A stretch of 64,000 nucleotides of DNA from Lysinibacillus sphaericus (GTDB lineage Bacteria > Bacillota > Bacilli > Bacillales_A > Planococcaceae): positions 2,364,001 through 2,428,000 of the forward strand of contig NZ_CP019980.1 in NCBI RefSeq assembly GCF_002982115.1. Direction: 5' to 3'. The stretch's first letter is position 1, and the number at the start of each line of letters is the position of its first letter. Positions 25,185 through 35,026 of this stretch are shown here, piece by piece. The notes beneath the pieces were generated by a model that saw only the letters and a program-made list of their open reading frames with translations, made no database searches and was not told where the DNA came from. The translations under genes were made by a program, and so were the position numbers.

Positions 25185-26663
25185 TTGAAAACAATGCATA
25201 CTTTGAAAGACTATCAAAATGTCATTAATGGGAAAGTCATTCCATCATCTTCAGGTCATAAAATGGATAGCTATAATCCAGCAACAGGCAAGGTTTGGGC
25301 AACCATTCCTTGTAGCACGGTTGAAGATGTAGACGCGACAGTGCATGCCGCACGAACAGCTCTGCCCGATTGGTCAGCTCTTCCTGCTAGTGAAAGAGCG
25401 GGTTATTTACGACGTATTGGTGATGCCATAGCCCAATATGGAGATGAATTGGCTGAACTAGAAACAATAGATAATGGCTGGGTAATACGGGAAACGAAGT
25501 ACGGACTTATTCCGGTACTTGCAAATATGTGGTATGATGCGGCCGCGGCTGCTATCCATGTAGGGAGTAAAGGTGAAACCGTGCAACTTGGGCCGAATAC
25601 AATAGGGTTTACAACACGGGAACCTTTTGGCGTTGTCGTGGGCATTATTCCTTGGAATTCAGCTTTATGGACATTTACAGTGAAAGCAGCGGCTGCCCTT
25701 GCAGGTGGAAACACGGTTATTATTAAACCATCAGAGTTGGCAGCAGCAGCCCCGCTTCGCTACGGTGAAATTCTTCAAAGTATCTTACCACCAGGCGTCT
25801 TAAATGTTATTTCGGGTACAGGTGCGGAAGTAGGCGATGCGCTTGTAAAACATCCAAACGTGAACAAAGTGAGTTTAACAGGATCAGGAAGAACGGCGCA
25901 GGCAATTGCGCAGTCCACTGCACAAAACCCTAAGTCGATGGTATTAGAATTGGGTGGGAAGTCACCTAATATTGTTTTCGAGGATGCAGATTTAGCGAAA
26001 GCTGCCAATGGTGTCACGGTCAATGGGATTTTTACTGGTAATGCAGGGCAACTGTGCGTTGGCGGTTCTCGTATTTTAATTCAACGTTCTGTTTTAAATC
26101 AAATGATTGCTTTGATGAAAGAGGAAATTGCTACGCATATTCAGTTGGGCGATACTTTAAACATCCAAACACCTATGGGACCCGTTGCCAATGAGATGCA
26201 ATATAAAAAAGTTTGTTCGTATATTGAGCTTGGGCAACAAGAAGGCGGAGAAATCCTGATTGGTGGACGCTTCGGCGGTGCTAACTTATTACCAGGTCAA
26301 GATACATTGGCTGAAGGCTATTGGATTGAACCGACCTTAATCAAAGTAGAAGGTAATAATTTACAAGTATGCCAAGAAGAAATTTTCGGACCCGTTGCCG
26401 TGGTAATCCCATTTGATACGGAAGAAGAAGCACTGGCGATTGCAAATGATACAGAATACGGATTAGGAGCTGGTATTTGGACATCCGATTTAAATCGTGC
26501 ACATCGCATGATTCGCGCAATCGAATCAGGCAATGTTTGGGTCAATACGTATCGAATCGTTGGCACAGAATTACCATTTGGCGGTCAAAAAGCGAGCGGT
26601 TTTGGGACAGACTCTGTACGCGAATTTACACGTGAAAAAACGTGCTATATCCAAATTGGCTAG
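25185..26663 (+). CDS. Aldehyde dehydrogenase family protein
   Basis: 492 residues with catalytic Glu in LELGGKSPNIVFEDADL, catalytic Cys in GNAGQLCVGGSR, the SLTGSG NAD-binding turn and the family C-terminus (ELPFGGQKASGFG). Probably oxidises the aldehyde released by the thiolase-like aldolase, or prepares the substrate acid. The likely start is TTG 25185: AAGGGTGGG ends 7 nt upstream. ATG 25194 is too far from it, and GTG 25173 overlaps it. Confidence 0.88.
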   Translation: MKTMHTLKDYQNVINGKVIPSSSGHKMDSYNPATGKVWATIPCSTVEDVDATVHAARTALPDWSALPASERAGYLRRIGDAIAQYGDELAELETIDNGWVIRETKYGLIPVLANMWYDAAAAAIHVGSKGETVQLGPNTIGFTTREPFGVVVGIIPWNSALWTFTVKAAAALAGGNTVIIKPSELAAAAPLRYGEILQSILPPGVLNVISGTGAEVGDALVKHPNVNKVSLTGSGRTAQAIAQSTAQNPKSMVLELGGKSPNIVFEDADLAKAANGVTVNGIFTGNAGQLCVGGSRILIQRSVLNQMIALMKEEIATHIQLGDTLNIQTPMGPVANEMQYKKVCSYIELGQQEGGEILIGGRFGGANLLPGQDTLAEGYWIEPTLIKVEGNNLQVCQEEIFGPVAVVIPFDTEEEALAIANDTEYGLGAGIWTSDLNRAHRMIRAIESGNVWVNTYRIVGTELPFGGQKASGFGTDSVREFTREKTCYIQIG

Positions 26664-26733
26664 TAGGAAGCCAACACAAAAATAGACAAGAAAATATAAT
26701 CTGTAGAACAAGAAAAATGAAATGGGGACGAGT

Positions 26734-28014
26734 ATGCCACAACGGAATAATGGGCTATTTTATGGCTGGTATATTGTTTTAACGAGCTTCTTGATTATGT
26801 TTTCGGCATTTTCGATTGTCAATTCTCTTCACAGTTTATTTCTTGTGCCGGTAACAACAGAATTAGGCTTAACGAGGACAACGTTTTCGATTGTTCTATC
26901 AGTAGGAGGTCTAGGTGTCGCCATCGCTTCTCCCTTTATGGGCAAGCTACTTGCAAATGGCAATATGAAGTTAATCATGTCTGTCTGCGTAATTCTTGCA
27001 GGGTGCGGCTTTATGTTATATTCTCTCGCACAATCGGCCGTTTATTTTGCCGTCATTGCCTTTTGTATCGGGATATGTGTTGCTGGATTTTCGAATATTC
27101 CTATTTCCATCATGCTAACGAATTGGTTTTATGAGAAAAAAGGGCTAGCTATGGGATTAGCATTTGCAGGTTCAGGCATTGGAACAGCTGCACTTAGCCC
27201 GATTTTAACTATGCTCATTTCAAATTATGGCTGGAGAACAACTTATATTATTGCTGGGTTGCTAATTATAGTAATCTCACTGCCATTAATCTTATTTTTC
27301 ACAAAGAAAGGTCCTGCTGAAAAAGGGACGATTGCGCTTGGGGCCAATCGTGTCGAAATCGCACAGGCAAATACGGAACAATCCGGTGTCACGTTAGCAC
27401 AGGCAAAGAGATCGGGCATATTTTGGTTATTTATTTTCGGCGTTATCTGCTTTGCACTTGTTGCAGGTGGCGTACAAATGCATATACCCGCTTATTTAAT
27501 AGATATTGGCCATCCAGCGCTATTTGCAGGAACAATTTTCGGGCTTTTATCTTTATCCAATACCGTTGGCAAGCTTATTCTTGGTGCTATTTTTGATAAG
27601 TTTAGAACAACCGGAGGCATTCTTTTTGTAGGCAGTTGTATGACGATCGCGATGGTGTCACTGCTGCTGGCAAACGCGAAGAGTTTTGCGTTCGTATTTG
27701 CTATCGCTTACGGTTTCAGTATTGTTATTGCGACAATTGGTCCTCCATTTATGACAGATGATTTATTCGGCAAAAAAGAGTTTGGAGCTATTTTCGGTGT
27801 TGTCCAAATATTCTTCGTAGCAACGAGTTCACTTGGTGTTATCGTTTCCGGTCTTATCTATGATCTTACACAAAGTTACAAAGTAGCATGGTTCATATTT
27901 TTAGGTTTATTTATACTAAGTATGTTTTGTATCTTAATAGCAAATGGTATGAAAAAGAAAAAGCACTTAACTGTTGAAGAAATGGCTATAGAAGAAAGTA
28001 TGGAAGGTATTTGA
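26734..28014 (+). CDS. MFS transporter (oxalate/formate-antiporter-like)
   Basis: 426 residues, 12 predicted membrane helices, opening GLFYGWYIVLTSFLIMFSAF as in OFA and monocarboxylate-type MFS proteins, with a charged central loop about 205-225. As the last gene of the acyl-CoA operon it probably imports the organic acid the operon degrades. ATG 26734 follows a weak GGGGA site; ATG 26722 has none. Confidence 0.85.
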   Translation: MPQRNNGLFYGWYIVLTSFLIMFSAFSIVNSLHSLFLVPVTTELGLTRTTFSIVLSVGGLGVAIASPFMGKLLANGNMKLIMSVCVILAGCGFMLYSLAQSAVYFAVIAFCIGICVAGFSNIPISIMLTNWFYEKKGLAMGLAFAGSGIGTAALSPILTMLISNYGWRTTYIIAGLLIIVISLPLILFFTKKGPAEKGTIALGANRVEIAQANTEQSGVTLAQAKRSGIFWLFIFGVICFALVAGGVQMHIPAYLIDIGHPALFAGTIFGLLSLSNTVGKLILGAIFDKFRTTGGILFVGSCMTIAMVSLLLANAKSFAFVFAIAYGFSIVIATIGPPFMTDDLFGKKEFGAIFGVVQIFFVATSSLGVIVSGLIYDLTQSYKVAWFIFLGLFILSMFCILIANGMKKKKHLTVEEMAIEESMEGI

Positions 28015-28032
28015 TTACGGTTAACTTTAATG

Positions 28033-28103
28033 AAGAGAGATTTCTCCATTTAAAATAAGTAGTCAATTTACTTAATTTGTTCCAAGGGGGGACTCTCTTT
28101 TTA
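28033..28103 (+). terminator. Possible operon terminator (long-loop hairpin)
   Basis: AAGAGAG (28033-28039) can pair with CTCTCTT (28093-28099), followed by T-rich sequence. The loop is long, so this is tentative. The remaining stretch 28104-28399 shows nothing I can interpret. Confidence 0.4.
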
Positions 28104-28399
28104 TTGTGCATGTATTTCTTACAGAGGAGCAACTTTGAGCTTTCTAAAAAATAAATATCGAACTATTTTTATACAAACATTTATTAAAGTTCGTCTTTCA
28201 AACTAAAAAATGCGCTTTGTTCAGCGGCTGGACAGATGGGGTGTGCACTAAAATACGAACATTTAAAAGAATTGCCTCATTTAGGTATGTAGAAAAGACA
28301 GAAAATTGTAGCCTACTCGTAATAGACTTCGGTAGAAAAAATTGCTGGAATTAATGCAAGAAGCGGTGGTAGCCGAGTAATAACAAGTTCGGGAATAGG

Positions 28400-28425
28400 A
28401 AAACCGGCAAAAAAAGATTGCCGGC
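28400..28425 (-). terminator. Terminator of sspE
   Basis: On the minus strand GCCGGCAA pairs with TTGCCGG, followed by TTTTCC, just after the sspE stop. Confidence 0.75.
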
Positions 28426-28437
28426 AAGAGATGATGA

Positions 28438-28653
28438 TTATTTTGAATTGTTTTCGTTTGCAAAACGACCAGAAGCAAATTTTTTATTTGCTTCTGCTTG
28501 TTGGATTTGTTGTTTAATTTGATTTATGTCCATTTCATTTCCAAATTCTACATCCATTGCATTCGCTGAACCAGAAGCTTGTAATTTGTTCGCTTCTGCT
28601 TGTTGAATTTGCTGCTTTACTTGATTAACATCAGTTTTATTTTGATTGTTCAT
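28438..28653 (-). CDS. sspE: Gamma-type small acid-soluble spore protein
   Basis: 71 residues made of two repeats, each with IKQQIQQAEANK or VKQQIQQAEANK followed by a (F/Q)ASG segment, the architecture of gamma-type SASPs that serve as an amino-acid reserve in the spore core. Rich in Gln, Asn and Ala, no Cys. GGAGGTGAT lies before ATG. Expression is expected from a forespore (sigma-G) promoter; I did not resolve the promoter. This gene fixes the host as an endospore former. Confidence 0.93.
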   Translation of the reverse strand: MNNQNKTDVNQVKQQIQQAEANKLQASGSANAMDVEFGNEMDINQIKQQIQQAEANKKFASGRFANENNSK

Positions 28654-28710
28654 TAAAAATCACCTCCTGACATTAGTTTGTACAGAAGGTGATAATCTAT
28701 CCTTTATTTT

Positions 28711-29472
28711 TTAGTTACTTACATTTTGGTGAGTATTTGTTTTTTTGGCTCTTATAATTAAAAACGAAGGTCGCCGAAATTCTCTGTTTAAATTTTGTAA
28801 ATTACTTACTGCATCTTTAGTTGGTATTGGCTCCACCATTTTTTCGATTTGTAAGCCATGTTCAATAAGTGTATTTACAATAGTTGATAGTGTACGGTGA
28901 TATTTCACAACATTGTCAACTAACCAATTTTGCGTACGTAAGCCTTCCAATTGATAATTATCTATTGCAAAATAGAGTAAGTTTCCTTCTGCAGTGGTTA
29001 TCCAATTGTCTTTTTCCATATTAGCACTTACAATCGGATGCTCTATTGAAAATAACAACACTCCACCTTCACATAACGTGGTACTAATCTTTTTTATAAG
29101 TAACTGAAAGTCTGCAATATAGTGAAAAGCTAAAGAACTTCCTATAAAATCAATGGTTTCCGCAGGCACTGTCATCTCTTCAAATGCAACCTGTTCAAAA
29201 AATAGATTGTCATGAACATGATGCTTTTTTGCATGCGCAATCATGTTGGAAGAAATATCAATTCCTGTAACGTATTTTGCACCGAGCTCAAGACAATAAG
29301 CTGCAAAATCTCCTACACCACATCCGATATCTAATACGATTTTATTTTTAAGTGGCGGTAGTAATGCCAAAAAATTGGGTTGTTCCAATAAATTGTTATA
29401 ATTATGCTCTCGTGCTCGTATTTCTTGATATTTTCTAAAGAACGTTTTGTTATCATATATATTCTGTTTCAT
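28711..29472 (-). CDS. Class I SAM-dependent methyltransferase
   Basis: 253 residues. Motif I is VLDIGCGVGDFA (about 45-56), then GIDISSNMI and an IEHPI segment typical of the UbiE/Methyltransf_11 group. The substrate is unknown. AAGGGT precedes ATG. The gene lies alone between sspE and a divergent gene. Confidence 0.85.
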   Translation of the reverse strand: MKQNIYDNKTFFRKYQEIRAREHNYNNLLEQPNFLALLPPLKNKIVLDIGCGVGDFAAYCLELGAKYVTGIDISSNMIAHAKKHHVHDNLFFEQVAFEEMTVPAETIDFIGSSLAFHYIADFQLLIKKISTTLCEGGVLLFSIEHPIVSANMEKDNWITTAEGNLLYFAIDNYQLEGLRTQNWLVDNVVKYHRTLSTIVNTLIEHGLQIEKMVEPIPTKDAVSNLQNLNREFRRPSFLIIRAKKTNTHQNVSN

Positions 29473-29621
29473 TTTACCCTTCTATTCATCACAACGTTAT
29501 GAAGTATTTGCGCAACCTCATTATCACACGCACTATCTAAAATAAATAGACTTATATTTCATTTTTTGTTAGGATGTAGATAGAGGCATGTCTTCTTTAC
29601 TAAATCTATAAAAACATATGG

Positions 29622-29654
29622 AAAGGCAGAAATCCACATCGATTTCTGCCTTTT
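29622..29654 (+). terminator. Terminator-like hairpin without an upstream plus-strand gene
   Basis: A 13-bp stem AAAGGCAGAAATC / GATTTCTGCCTTT (29622-29634 with 29641-29653) and T-rich tail, about 150 nt after the divergent start of the methyltransferase gene. No ORF or known RNA precedes it on the plus strand. Confidence 0.7.
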
Positions 29655-29798
29655 ATTATTCCCTTATCCAATGGATAGTTGTTGCAATGACCTTCTATAT
29701 TCGTCAAATTGGATTGTTTAATCACTATAAATTTGGACGTTTTTATTCCATCCAAACGTTGATAAGATTACATAATACTACAAGTAGGAGGGATATCA

Positions 29799-30323
29799 AT
29801 GGTTGAGGTACGTTACAAAGTAAGAGAAGTATTAGATCAAAACAAAATTGATATATTTTTGAAGCAAGCTCGAATTGGGTATCTGGGAATGGCTGACGGT
29901 CATTTGCCTTATGTTGTTCCACTTAATTTTGTTTGGACAAATGGGCTGCTGTATTTCCACGGAGCTACTGGCGGAAGACGCAATCAAGTTATGGATGAAA
30001 ATCAGGAAGTCTGCTTTACAGTATGTGAAGAATATGGAACGATTACTGATCCAGTGCCCGCAAAGACGGACACTGCGTATATGAGTGTTATCGTTTTTGG
30101 GAAGGCTCAACACATCACAGATTTGGATGAAGCTACACATATGTTGCAAGAGATGCTAAATAAATATGTGCCTGGTTATTATAATCGTCCTTTATCTGAG
30201 CAACATGTGGACAAATATCGATCAGCCGTTTTCGGTGGTCCAGTTCAAGTTTATCGGATTGATCCACAACAAATGACCGCGAAAGAAAATCCAATTGAAG
30301 TAGGGAAAATGTTTAAAAGTTAA
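29799..30323 (+). CDS. Pyridoxamine 5'-phosphate oxidase-like flavin-binding protein (NimA-like)
   Basis: 174 residues with split-barrel FMN-binding fold: GYLGMADGHLPYVVPLNFVW, then FHGATGGRRNQVM and a C-terminal YRIDPQQMTAKE. The family includes nitroimidazole-reductase-like NimA and heme- or F420-binding relatives; the actual substrate is unknown. TAGGAGGG precedes ATG. A hairpin terminator follows. Confidence 0.85.
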   Translation: MVEVRYKVREVLDQNKIDIFLKQARIGYLGMADGHLPYVVPLNFVWTNGLLYFHGATGGRRNQVMDENQEVCFTVCEEYGTITDPVPAKTDTAYMSVIVFGKAQHITDLDEATHMLQEMLNKYVPGYYNRPLSEQHVDKYRSAVFGGPVQVYRIDPQQMTAKENPIEVGKMFKS

Positions 30324-30364
30324 AAACATGTTTCGTACACTATATTAAATAATCCATTTAAACG

Positions 30365-30398
30365 CCACTTCCTATATCCCATAGGTAAGTGGTCTTTT
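30365..30398 (+). terminator. Rho-independent terminator
   Basis: Stem CCACTTCCTAT / ATAGGTAAGTGG (30365-30375 with 30381-30392) with one bulge, then five T. Confidence 0.8.
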
Positions 30399-30529
30399 TG
30401 ATTTAACGAAAACGAGCCGTGCTATTCATGAAATACAATCATAAGAAGTAGTGAATGATCAACATTTATGGACTGGTGAAAATGGTGTTTTTGGATGTTT
30501 TATTACAGTCCGTTATTCGTTATGCTAAG

Positions 30530-30744
30530 AGCGTTCATTTTAATAAAACTAACAAAAGGGGGCAGAGCAATGAAGTATCTAACTGAACAATTACCTCTAT
30601 TTGAAACATTACATATAAAAGACCTAATGACGGCATTGGAAAGTCTGATACACAAATAATAGCAAATCCCCGATGTATGGAATGGACATTCTGACAGGTA
30701 AGAATCACTGGAGTTTTCAAATTTGGTTTTAAAGAATGAACGCT
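30530..30744. repeat. 10-bp terminal inverted repeats bounding 215 bp
   Basis: AGCGTTCATT at 30530-30539 recurs inverted at 30735-30744, enclosing the small ORF 30570-30659. Could be a degraded MITE-like element or chance. Together with 30399-30529 it fills the 480-bp gap before benE. Confidence 0.35.
30570..30659 (+). CDS. Possible 29-residue small protein
   Basis: Reads MKYLTEQLPLFETLHIKDLM, then TALESLIHK, with AAAGGGGG 7 nt before ATG. It is amphipathic. It may be a true microprotein or the 5' stump of a lost gene; nothing recognisable continues after its two stops. Confidence 0.4.
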   Translation: MKYLTEQLPLFETLHIKDLMTALESLIHK

Positions 30745-30804
30745 ATTTTTATGAGTAGAGAGAAAGTGTTTGACCACTATTGGAATGAAAGGTAGGGAAA
30801 GTGT

Positions 30805-32022
30805 ATGAATACAACATCCGTTTCACTGCGTTTGCGTGATTTGCTATCACCCACCATAGCTGCTTTTATATCTGTGTTAGTAAACTATGGAGGTACTTTT
30901 ATCTTGGTGTTTCAGGCTGCCAAGGTTGCTGGCCTGAGTCCTGAAATGACTGCTTCATGGATATGGTCGATTTCCATCGGTGTGGGAGTAACTGGTATTT
31001 GGTTAAGTTATCGATACCGCGAACCGATTATTACAGCTTGGTCAACACCAGGTGTGGCATTTCTTGTTTCCGCTTTGGCGGTCACTTCTTATCCTGAAGC
31101 AATTGGCGCATATATTATATCTGCTGTAGCATTTGTTGTTTTAGGATTATCTGGAATGTTCGAACGTTTTGTCCAGCTTATTCCACCAGGCATCGCTTCA
31201 GGGCTTTTAGCAGGTATTTTATTGCAGTTTGGTATTTCGGCCTTTGGTGGTGCGAAAGTTGACCCTTTACTTGTAATTGTCCTATTTACTGCGTATATCC
31301 TATTAAGACGATTTACATCTCGCTATGCAATTGTCGGTATCTTAGTAATTGGATTGATTTATTTGATAAGTATGGGCAAGGTAGATTTCAGCAATGTCGA
31401 ATTGGCCATTGCTTCTCCAGTATTTGTTGTTCCAGCGTTTTCTCTTCATGCCTTATTAGGCGTTGCTTTGCCGCTTTTTATTATTACCTTGACGGGACAA
31501 TATATGCCAGGAATGTTAGTGTTGCGAAATGATGGATTTAAAACGAGTGCGAATCCGATTTTAATTGTAACAGGATTGGGTTCGCTCCTAACAGCACCAT
31601 TTGGATCACATGCGTTTAACATTGCCGCAATTACAGCCGCAATTTGTACTGGAAAAGACGCTCATGAAGATTCAACGAAACGCTATATTGCAGGTATTGT
31701 CTGTGGTATTTTTTATATAATTGTTGGAATTTTTGGGGTAACATTGGCTGCATTGTTTTTAATTCTTCCTGCAACGTTTATTGCCACATTAGCTGGATTA
31801 GCATTGCTCGGTACAATTGGTAGTAGCCTTGCTAATGCTTTAACAAATCCGAACGGACGCGAAATTGCCCTCATTACTTTTTTGGCAACTGCCGCAAATG
31901 TTACATTACTTGGCGTAGGAGGGGCATTTTGGGGGCTTGTAGCTGGTTTAGCAGCACATTTATTAATTAATGTTCCATTTCTTAAAAAACCACAAAATAT
32001 GAATGGGATACCACAAAAATAG
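30805..32022 (+). CDS. benE: Benzoate/H+ symporter family transporter
   Basis: 405 residues with about 11-12 membrane helices and BenE-family hallmarks: LRDLLSPTIAAFISVLVNYGG, REPIITAWSTPGVAFLV, GIASGLLAGILLQFG and LTGQYMPGMLVLRNDG. Proposed function is uptake of benzoate or another aromatic acid. No aromatic degradation gene lies next to it. AGGTAGGGA precedes ATG. Confidence 0.85.
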   Translation: MNTTSVSLRLRDLLSPTIAAFISVLVNYGGTFILVFQAAKVAGLSPEMTASWIWSISIGVGVTGIWLSYRYREPIITAWSTPGVAFLVSALAVTSYPEAIGAYIISAVAFVVLGLSGMFERFVQLIPPGIASGLLAGILLQFGISAFGGAKVDPLLVIVLFTAYILLRRFTSRYAIVGILVIGLIYLISMGKVDFSNVELAIASPVFVVPAFSLHALLGVALPLFIITLTGQYMPGMLVLRNDGFKTSANPILIVTGLGSLLTAPFGSHAFNIAAITAAICTGKDAHEDSTKRYIAGIVCGIFYIIVGIFGVTLAALFLILPATFIATLAGLALLGTIGSSLANALTNPNGREIALITFLATAANVTLLGVGGAFWGLVAGLAAHLLINVPFLKKPQNMNGIPQK

Positions 32023-32191
32023 TTTCATGTGAAAACTAAGTACATGTAACGTGACAAGTTTTAAAAAGCAAAATATTGGAGTCTTGTTTATAGAAAAAAG
32101 GGGACAGTTGTTACAGAGATGTTTAAATAGAAAACGAATCAATTGGTCCTCTAGATGAGCATATAGCTAATAGTTTTCTCTAATATGAAAG

Positions 32192-33496
32192 GTGGTATTT
32201 AAAATCAATACACAGCAATCGACAGAAGCATTCGAAATAGCAAAACAACTAATGCCTGGTGGTGTAAACAGTCCAGTAAGAGCATTTAAATCCGTTGGAA
32301 TCGATCCTATTTTTATTAGTCATGGAATCGGATCAGAAATATATGATATTGATGGGAATAGGTATATAGATTATATCCTTTCTTGGGGACCATTAATTCA
32401 TGGACATGCAGATAAAGATGTTGCGAGTGCATTACTCGAAGCAATAAAAAAGGGGACAAGTTTTGGATTGCCCACTTTGCAAGAAAATAAGCTAGCACAA
32501 TTAATCACTACTCGGATTCCCTCCATAGAGAAGATTAGAATGGTTAACTCTGGTACAGAGGCAACAATGAGTGCTATTCGGCTAGCTAGAGGTTTTACAG
32601 GCAAAAACATAATTGTTAAATTTGAAGGAAACTATCACGGACACAGTGACCATCTATTAGTAAAAGCTGGTTCAGGCATAGCAACATTAGGCCTTCCAGA
32701 TTGTCCAGGTGTACCGTTAGAAATCACAAAAAACACTTTATCCGTTCCGTATAACGATATTGAAGCACTTTATAGTGTATTTGATACATTTGGTTCAGAA
32801 ATTGCAGCAGTGATTGTAGAACCATTTGCTGGTAATATGGCTGGCATACCTGCTGACCCCGAATTTCTTCAAGCTATACGTTTGTTCACTACAAAATATG
32901 GGGCGCTATTTATTCTTGATGAGGTAATGACGGGTTTTCGTATTGATTACCACTCAGCTCAAGGGCTTTATAACATTCAGCCTGACTTAACTTGCTTAGG
33001 GAAGATAATCGGTGGCGGGATGCCCGTTGGCGCATATGGTGGCAAAAAAGAGATTATGAATCTAATTGCACCGGAAGGGAATATTTATCAAGCTGGCACT
33101 TTATCGGGTAATCCAATTGCGATGATAGCCGGATATACTACAATAAATAAATTAACCTCTGATAGTTACAACTATATTGAAGAACTATCAGACAGATTAA
33201 TTCAAGGATTAAAAACAGTAGCCCGTAAATCGAATATAGCGCTGATGACAACTAAAGCTGGAACAATGATTGGTTTGTCCTTTACTGATAATCCTTTACA
33301 AAATTTTGATGATGCACGCAAAATAGACTCAGAGATGTTTCGGCGTTTCTATGTCGAAATGCTAAAACAAGGGATCCTTTTACCCCCATCGCAATATGAA
33401 AGCATCTTTTTATCGACTGCCCATTCAATACATGATATTGATGAAACAATTCATGCTGCAGATGTAGCTTTTCAACGAATGTCATCGTTTCTTTAG
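32192..33496 (+). CDS. hemL: Glutamate-1-semialdehyde 2,1-aminomutase (start codon unclear)
   Basis: Up to 434 residues, colinear with HemL/Gsa[59 protein letters not shown] and the PLP-lysine region [17 protein letters not shown]. It converts glutamate-1-semialdehyde to 5-aminolevulinate for tetrapyrrole synthesis. No other hem gene is here, so it may be a second, GsaB-like copy. The first in-frame initiator (GTG 32192) overlaps the only good ribosome site (AAAGGTGG). Family alignment and spacing put the start at ATC 32204, 8 nt downstream of that site. Confidence 0.88.
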   Translation: MVFKINTQQSTEAFEIAKQLMPGGVNSPVRAFKSVGIDPIFISHGIGSEIYDIDGNRYIDYILSWGPLIHGHADKDVASALLEAIKKGTSFGLPTLQENKLAQLITTRIPSIEKIRMVNSGTEATMSAIRLARGFTGKNIIVKFEGNYHGHSDHLLVKAGSGIATLGLPDCPGVPLEITKNTLSVPYNDIEALYSVFDTFGSEIAAVIVEPFAGNMAGIPADPEFLQAIRLFTTKYGALFILDEVMTGFRIDYHSAQGLYNIQPDLTCLGKIIGGGMPVGAYGGKKEIMNLIAPEGNIYQAGTLSGNPIAMIAGYTTINKLTSDSYNYIEELSDRLIQGLKTVARKSNIALMTTKAGTMIGLSFTDNPLQNFDDARKIDSEMFRRFYVEMLKQGILLPPSQYESIFLSTAHSIHDIDETIHAADVAFQRMSSFL

Positions 33497-33589
33497 AAAA
33501 TATTTTAACCATCTTAAATAATGGGTGCGTCATAACAACTATAATGATGATGAACTGTATTAATGTTCGCATCATTTAACTGGAAGTGA

Positions 33590-35026
33590 ATGAAAATGTT
33601 AAAAATAAACCGAGAAGATAAAATTCCGATTTGGCAGCAGTTGCTTGATCAGGCTATCCACCATATAACAACAGGAAAATGGCCACCAGGTGAATTACTT
33701 CCTCCATCTCGAGAGCTTGCCTTATTAGTCGGTGTTTCACGCTCAACAATACAAATTGTTTATGAGGAATTATTTAGTCGAGGCTATACCGTTACTAATT
33801 GGCGTGGGGGAACAAGGGTAAGTGATTGGGGATTGAAAGCCAACTTAGCAGAAGAAACTACTCCTTATGGACCATCTACGCCAGCATTACCTTTATTAAA
33901 CGCGGCAGTTGATGAATTAAACAGTTGGTTTGGAGACCCCGAAAATCGAAACGTAGAAATCGATTTCTGTCCTCATGAGCCTTATTTGGACGAACATTTC
34001 CAAAAAAATTGGAGACAATCTTTTTTACAGGCTTCATCCGAAGCAGATTTGACCACTTGGGGTTATGGCAACCCATATGGTTTTACTCCGCTCCGTGAAC
34101 AGATTCAACGTTATTTAACATTTGAAAGAGGTGTTCATGTAGATATTGACCAAATCATTTTAACTTCTGGTGCACAGCATAGCATTGATCTTATTGCGCA
34201 AGCACTGTTAACGGAAGGAGAAACGGTTTCTGTTGAAGATCCTGGATTCCCCGCTGCCTGGACGACCATGCAATATCGACGGATGAATGTCGTTTCCGTA
34301 CCGGTTGATAACTATGGAATACAAGTAAATCGTATTCATCCGCAAAGCAAGCTTATTTTTGTTACGCCTTCTCACCAATGTGCAGTTGGTGTGATTATGT
34401 CTGAACCACGTAGACAACAGTTGCTCCAAAAGTCAGCGCAAGAGCAATTTTGGATAGTAGAAGATGATTATGATGGCGAATTTAGGTACCGTGGTGGTCC
34501 ACTTCCTACTTTGTTCAGCCAACAACCACAGAACACATTGTATATGATGAGTTTTTCCAAAATGGTGGCGCCTGGCATACGCATTTCGGCAGTGATTGGG
34601 CCAAAGGATGCCATTCGTCAGCTTGCTCAAGTACAAGCCCTAACCTATCGACATCTGCCGATAATGGAACAACTAACGCTTAGTCATTTTATTGAGCACG
34701 GTCATTTTATGCGTCATATGAGGAGAGCAAGAAATGTTTATCGACGTAGACATGAAGCAATGACCAAGGCCATCATGGCAACTGGACTAGCTGAACGTTT
34801 TAAACTAAGTGGCATTGAAACAGGCTTGCATATGCTTCTTGAAGCTGAAGAATCGTTTGATGAAGAGGCTATGACAAACCTAGCGCTCGAAAAAGGAATT
34901 CGTGTATATCCACTTAGTAAGTATTGTTTGGAAACGAATCGAAAAGGATGGGTACTGGGATTTGCTAAAATGGATGAGAGCGCAATTGAAGAAGGCATTA
35001 ACCGCCTTGCCAAGATACTTTTATAA
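33590..35026 (+). CDS. MocR-type GntR regulator with aminotransferase domain
   Basis: 478 residues. The N-terminal winged helix (about 1-75: IPIWQQLLDQAIHHITTGKW, LPPSRELALLVGVSRSTIQIVYEEL) joins a fold-type I aminotransferase-like domain with LTSGAQHSIDLIA, VEDDYDGEFRY and the PLP-lysine segment MSFSKMVAPGIRI. MocR proteins sense PLP or amino compounds and regulate nearby genes (PdxR, GabR). Here the upstream neighbour, 93 nt away on the same strand, is hemL; regulation of it is conjecture. ATG 33590 or 33596 follow GGAAG. Confidence 0.87.
   Translation: MKMLKINREDKIPIWQQLLDQAIHHITTGKWPPGELLPPSRELALLVGVSRSTIQIVYEELFSRGYTVTNWRGGTRVSDWGLKANLAEETTPYGPSTPALPLLNAAVDELNSWFGDPENRNVEIDFCPHEPYLDEHFQKNWRQSFLQASSEADLTTWGYGNPYGFTPLREQIQRYLTFERGVHVDIDQIILTSGAQHSIDLIAQALLTEGETVSVEDPGFPAAWTTMQYRRMNVVSVPVDNYGIQVNRIHPQSKLIFVTPSHQCAVGVIMSEPRRQQLLQKSAQEQFWIVEDDYDGEFRYRGGPLPTLFSQQPQNTLYMMSFSKMVAPGIRISAVIGPKDAIRQLAQVQALTYRHLPIMEQLTLSHFIEHGHFMRHMRRARNVYRRRHEAMTKAIMATGLAERFKLSGIETGLHMLLEAEESFDEEAMTNLALEKGIRVYPLSKYCLETNRKGWVLGFAKMDESAIEEGINRLAKILL

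Noticed and set aside
28281..28478. Minus-strand 65-codon frame beside sspE
   Set aside because: Overlaps the sspE terminator and coding region; composition unlike a real protein.
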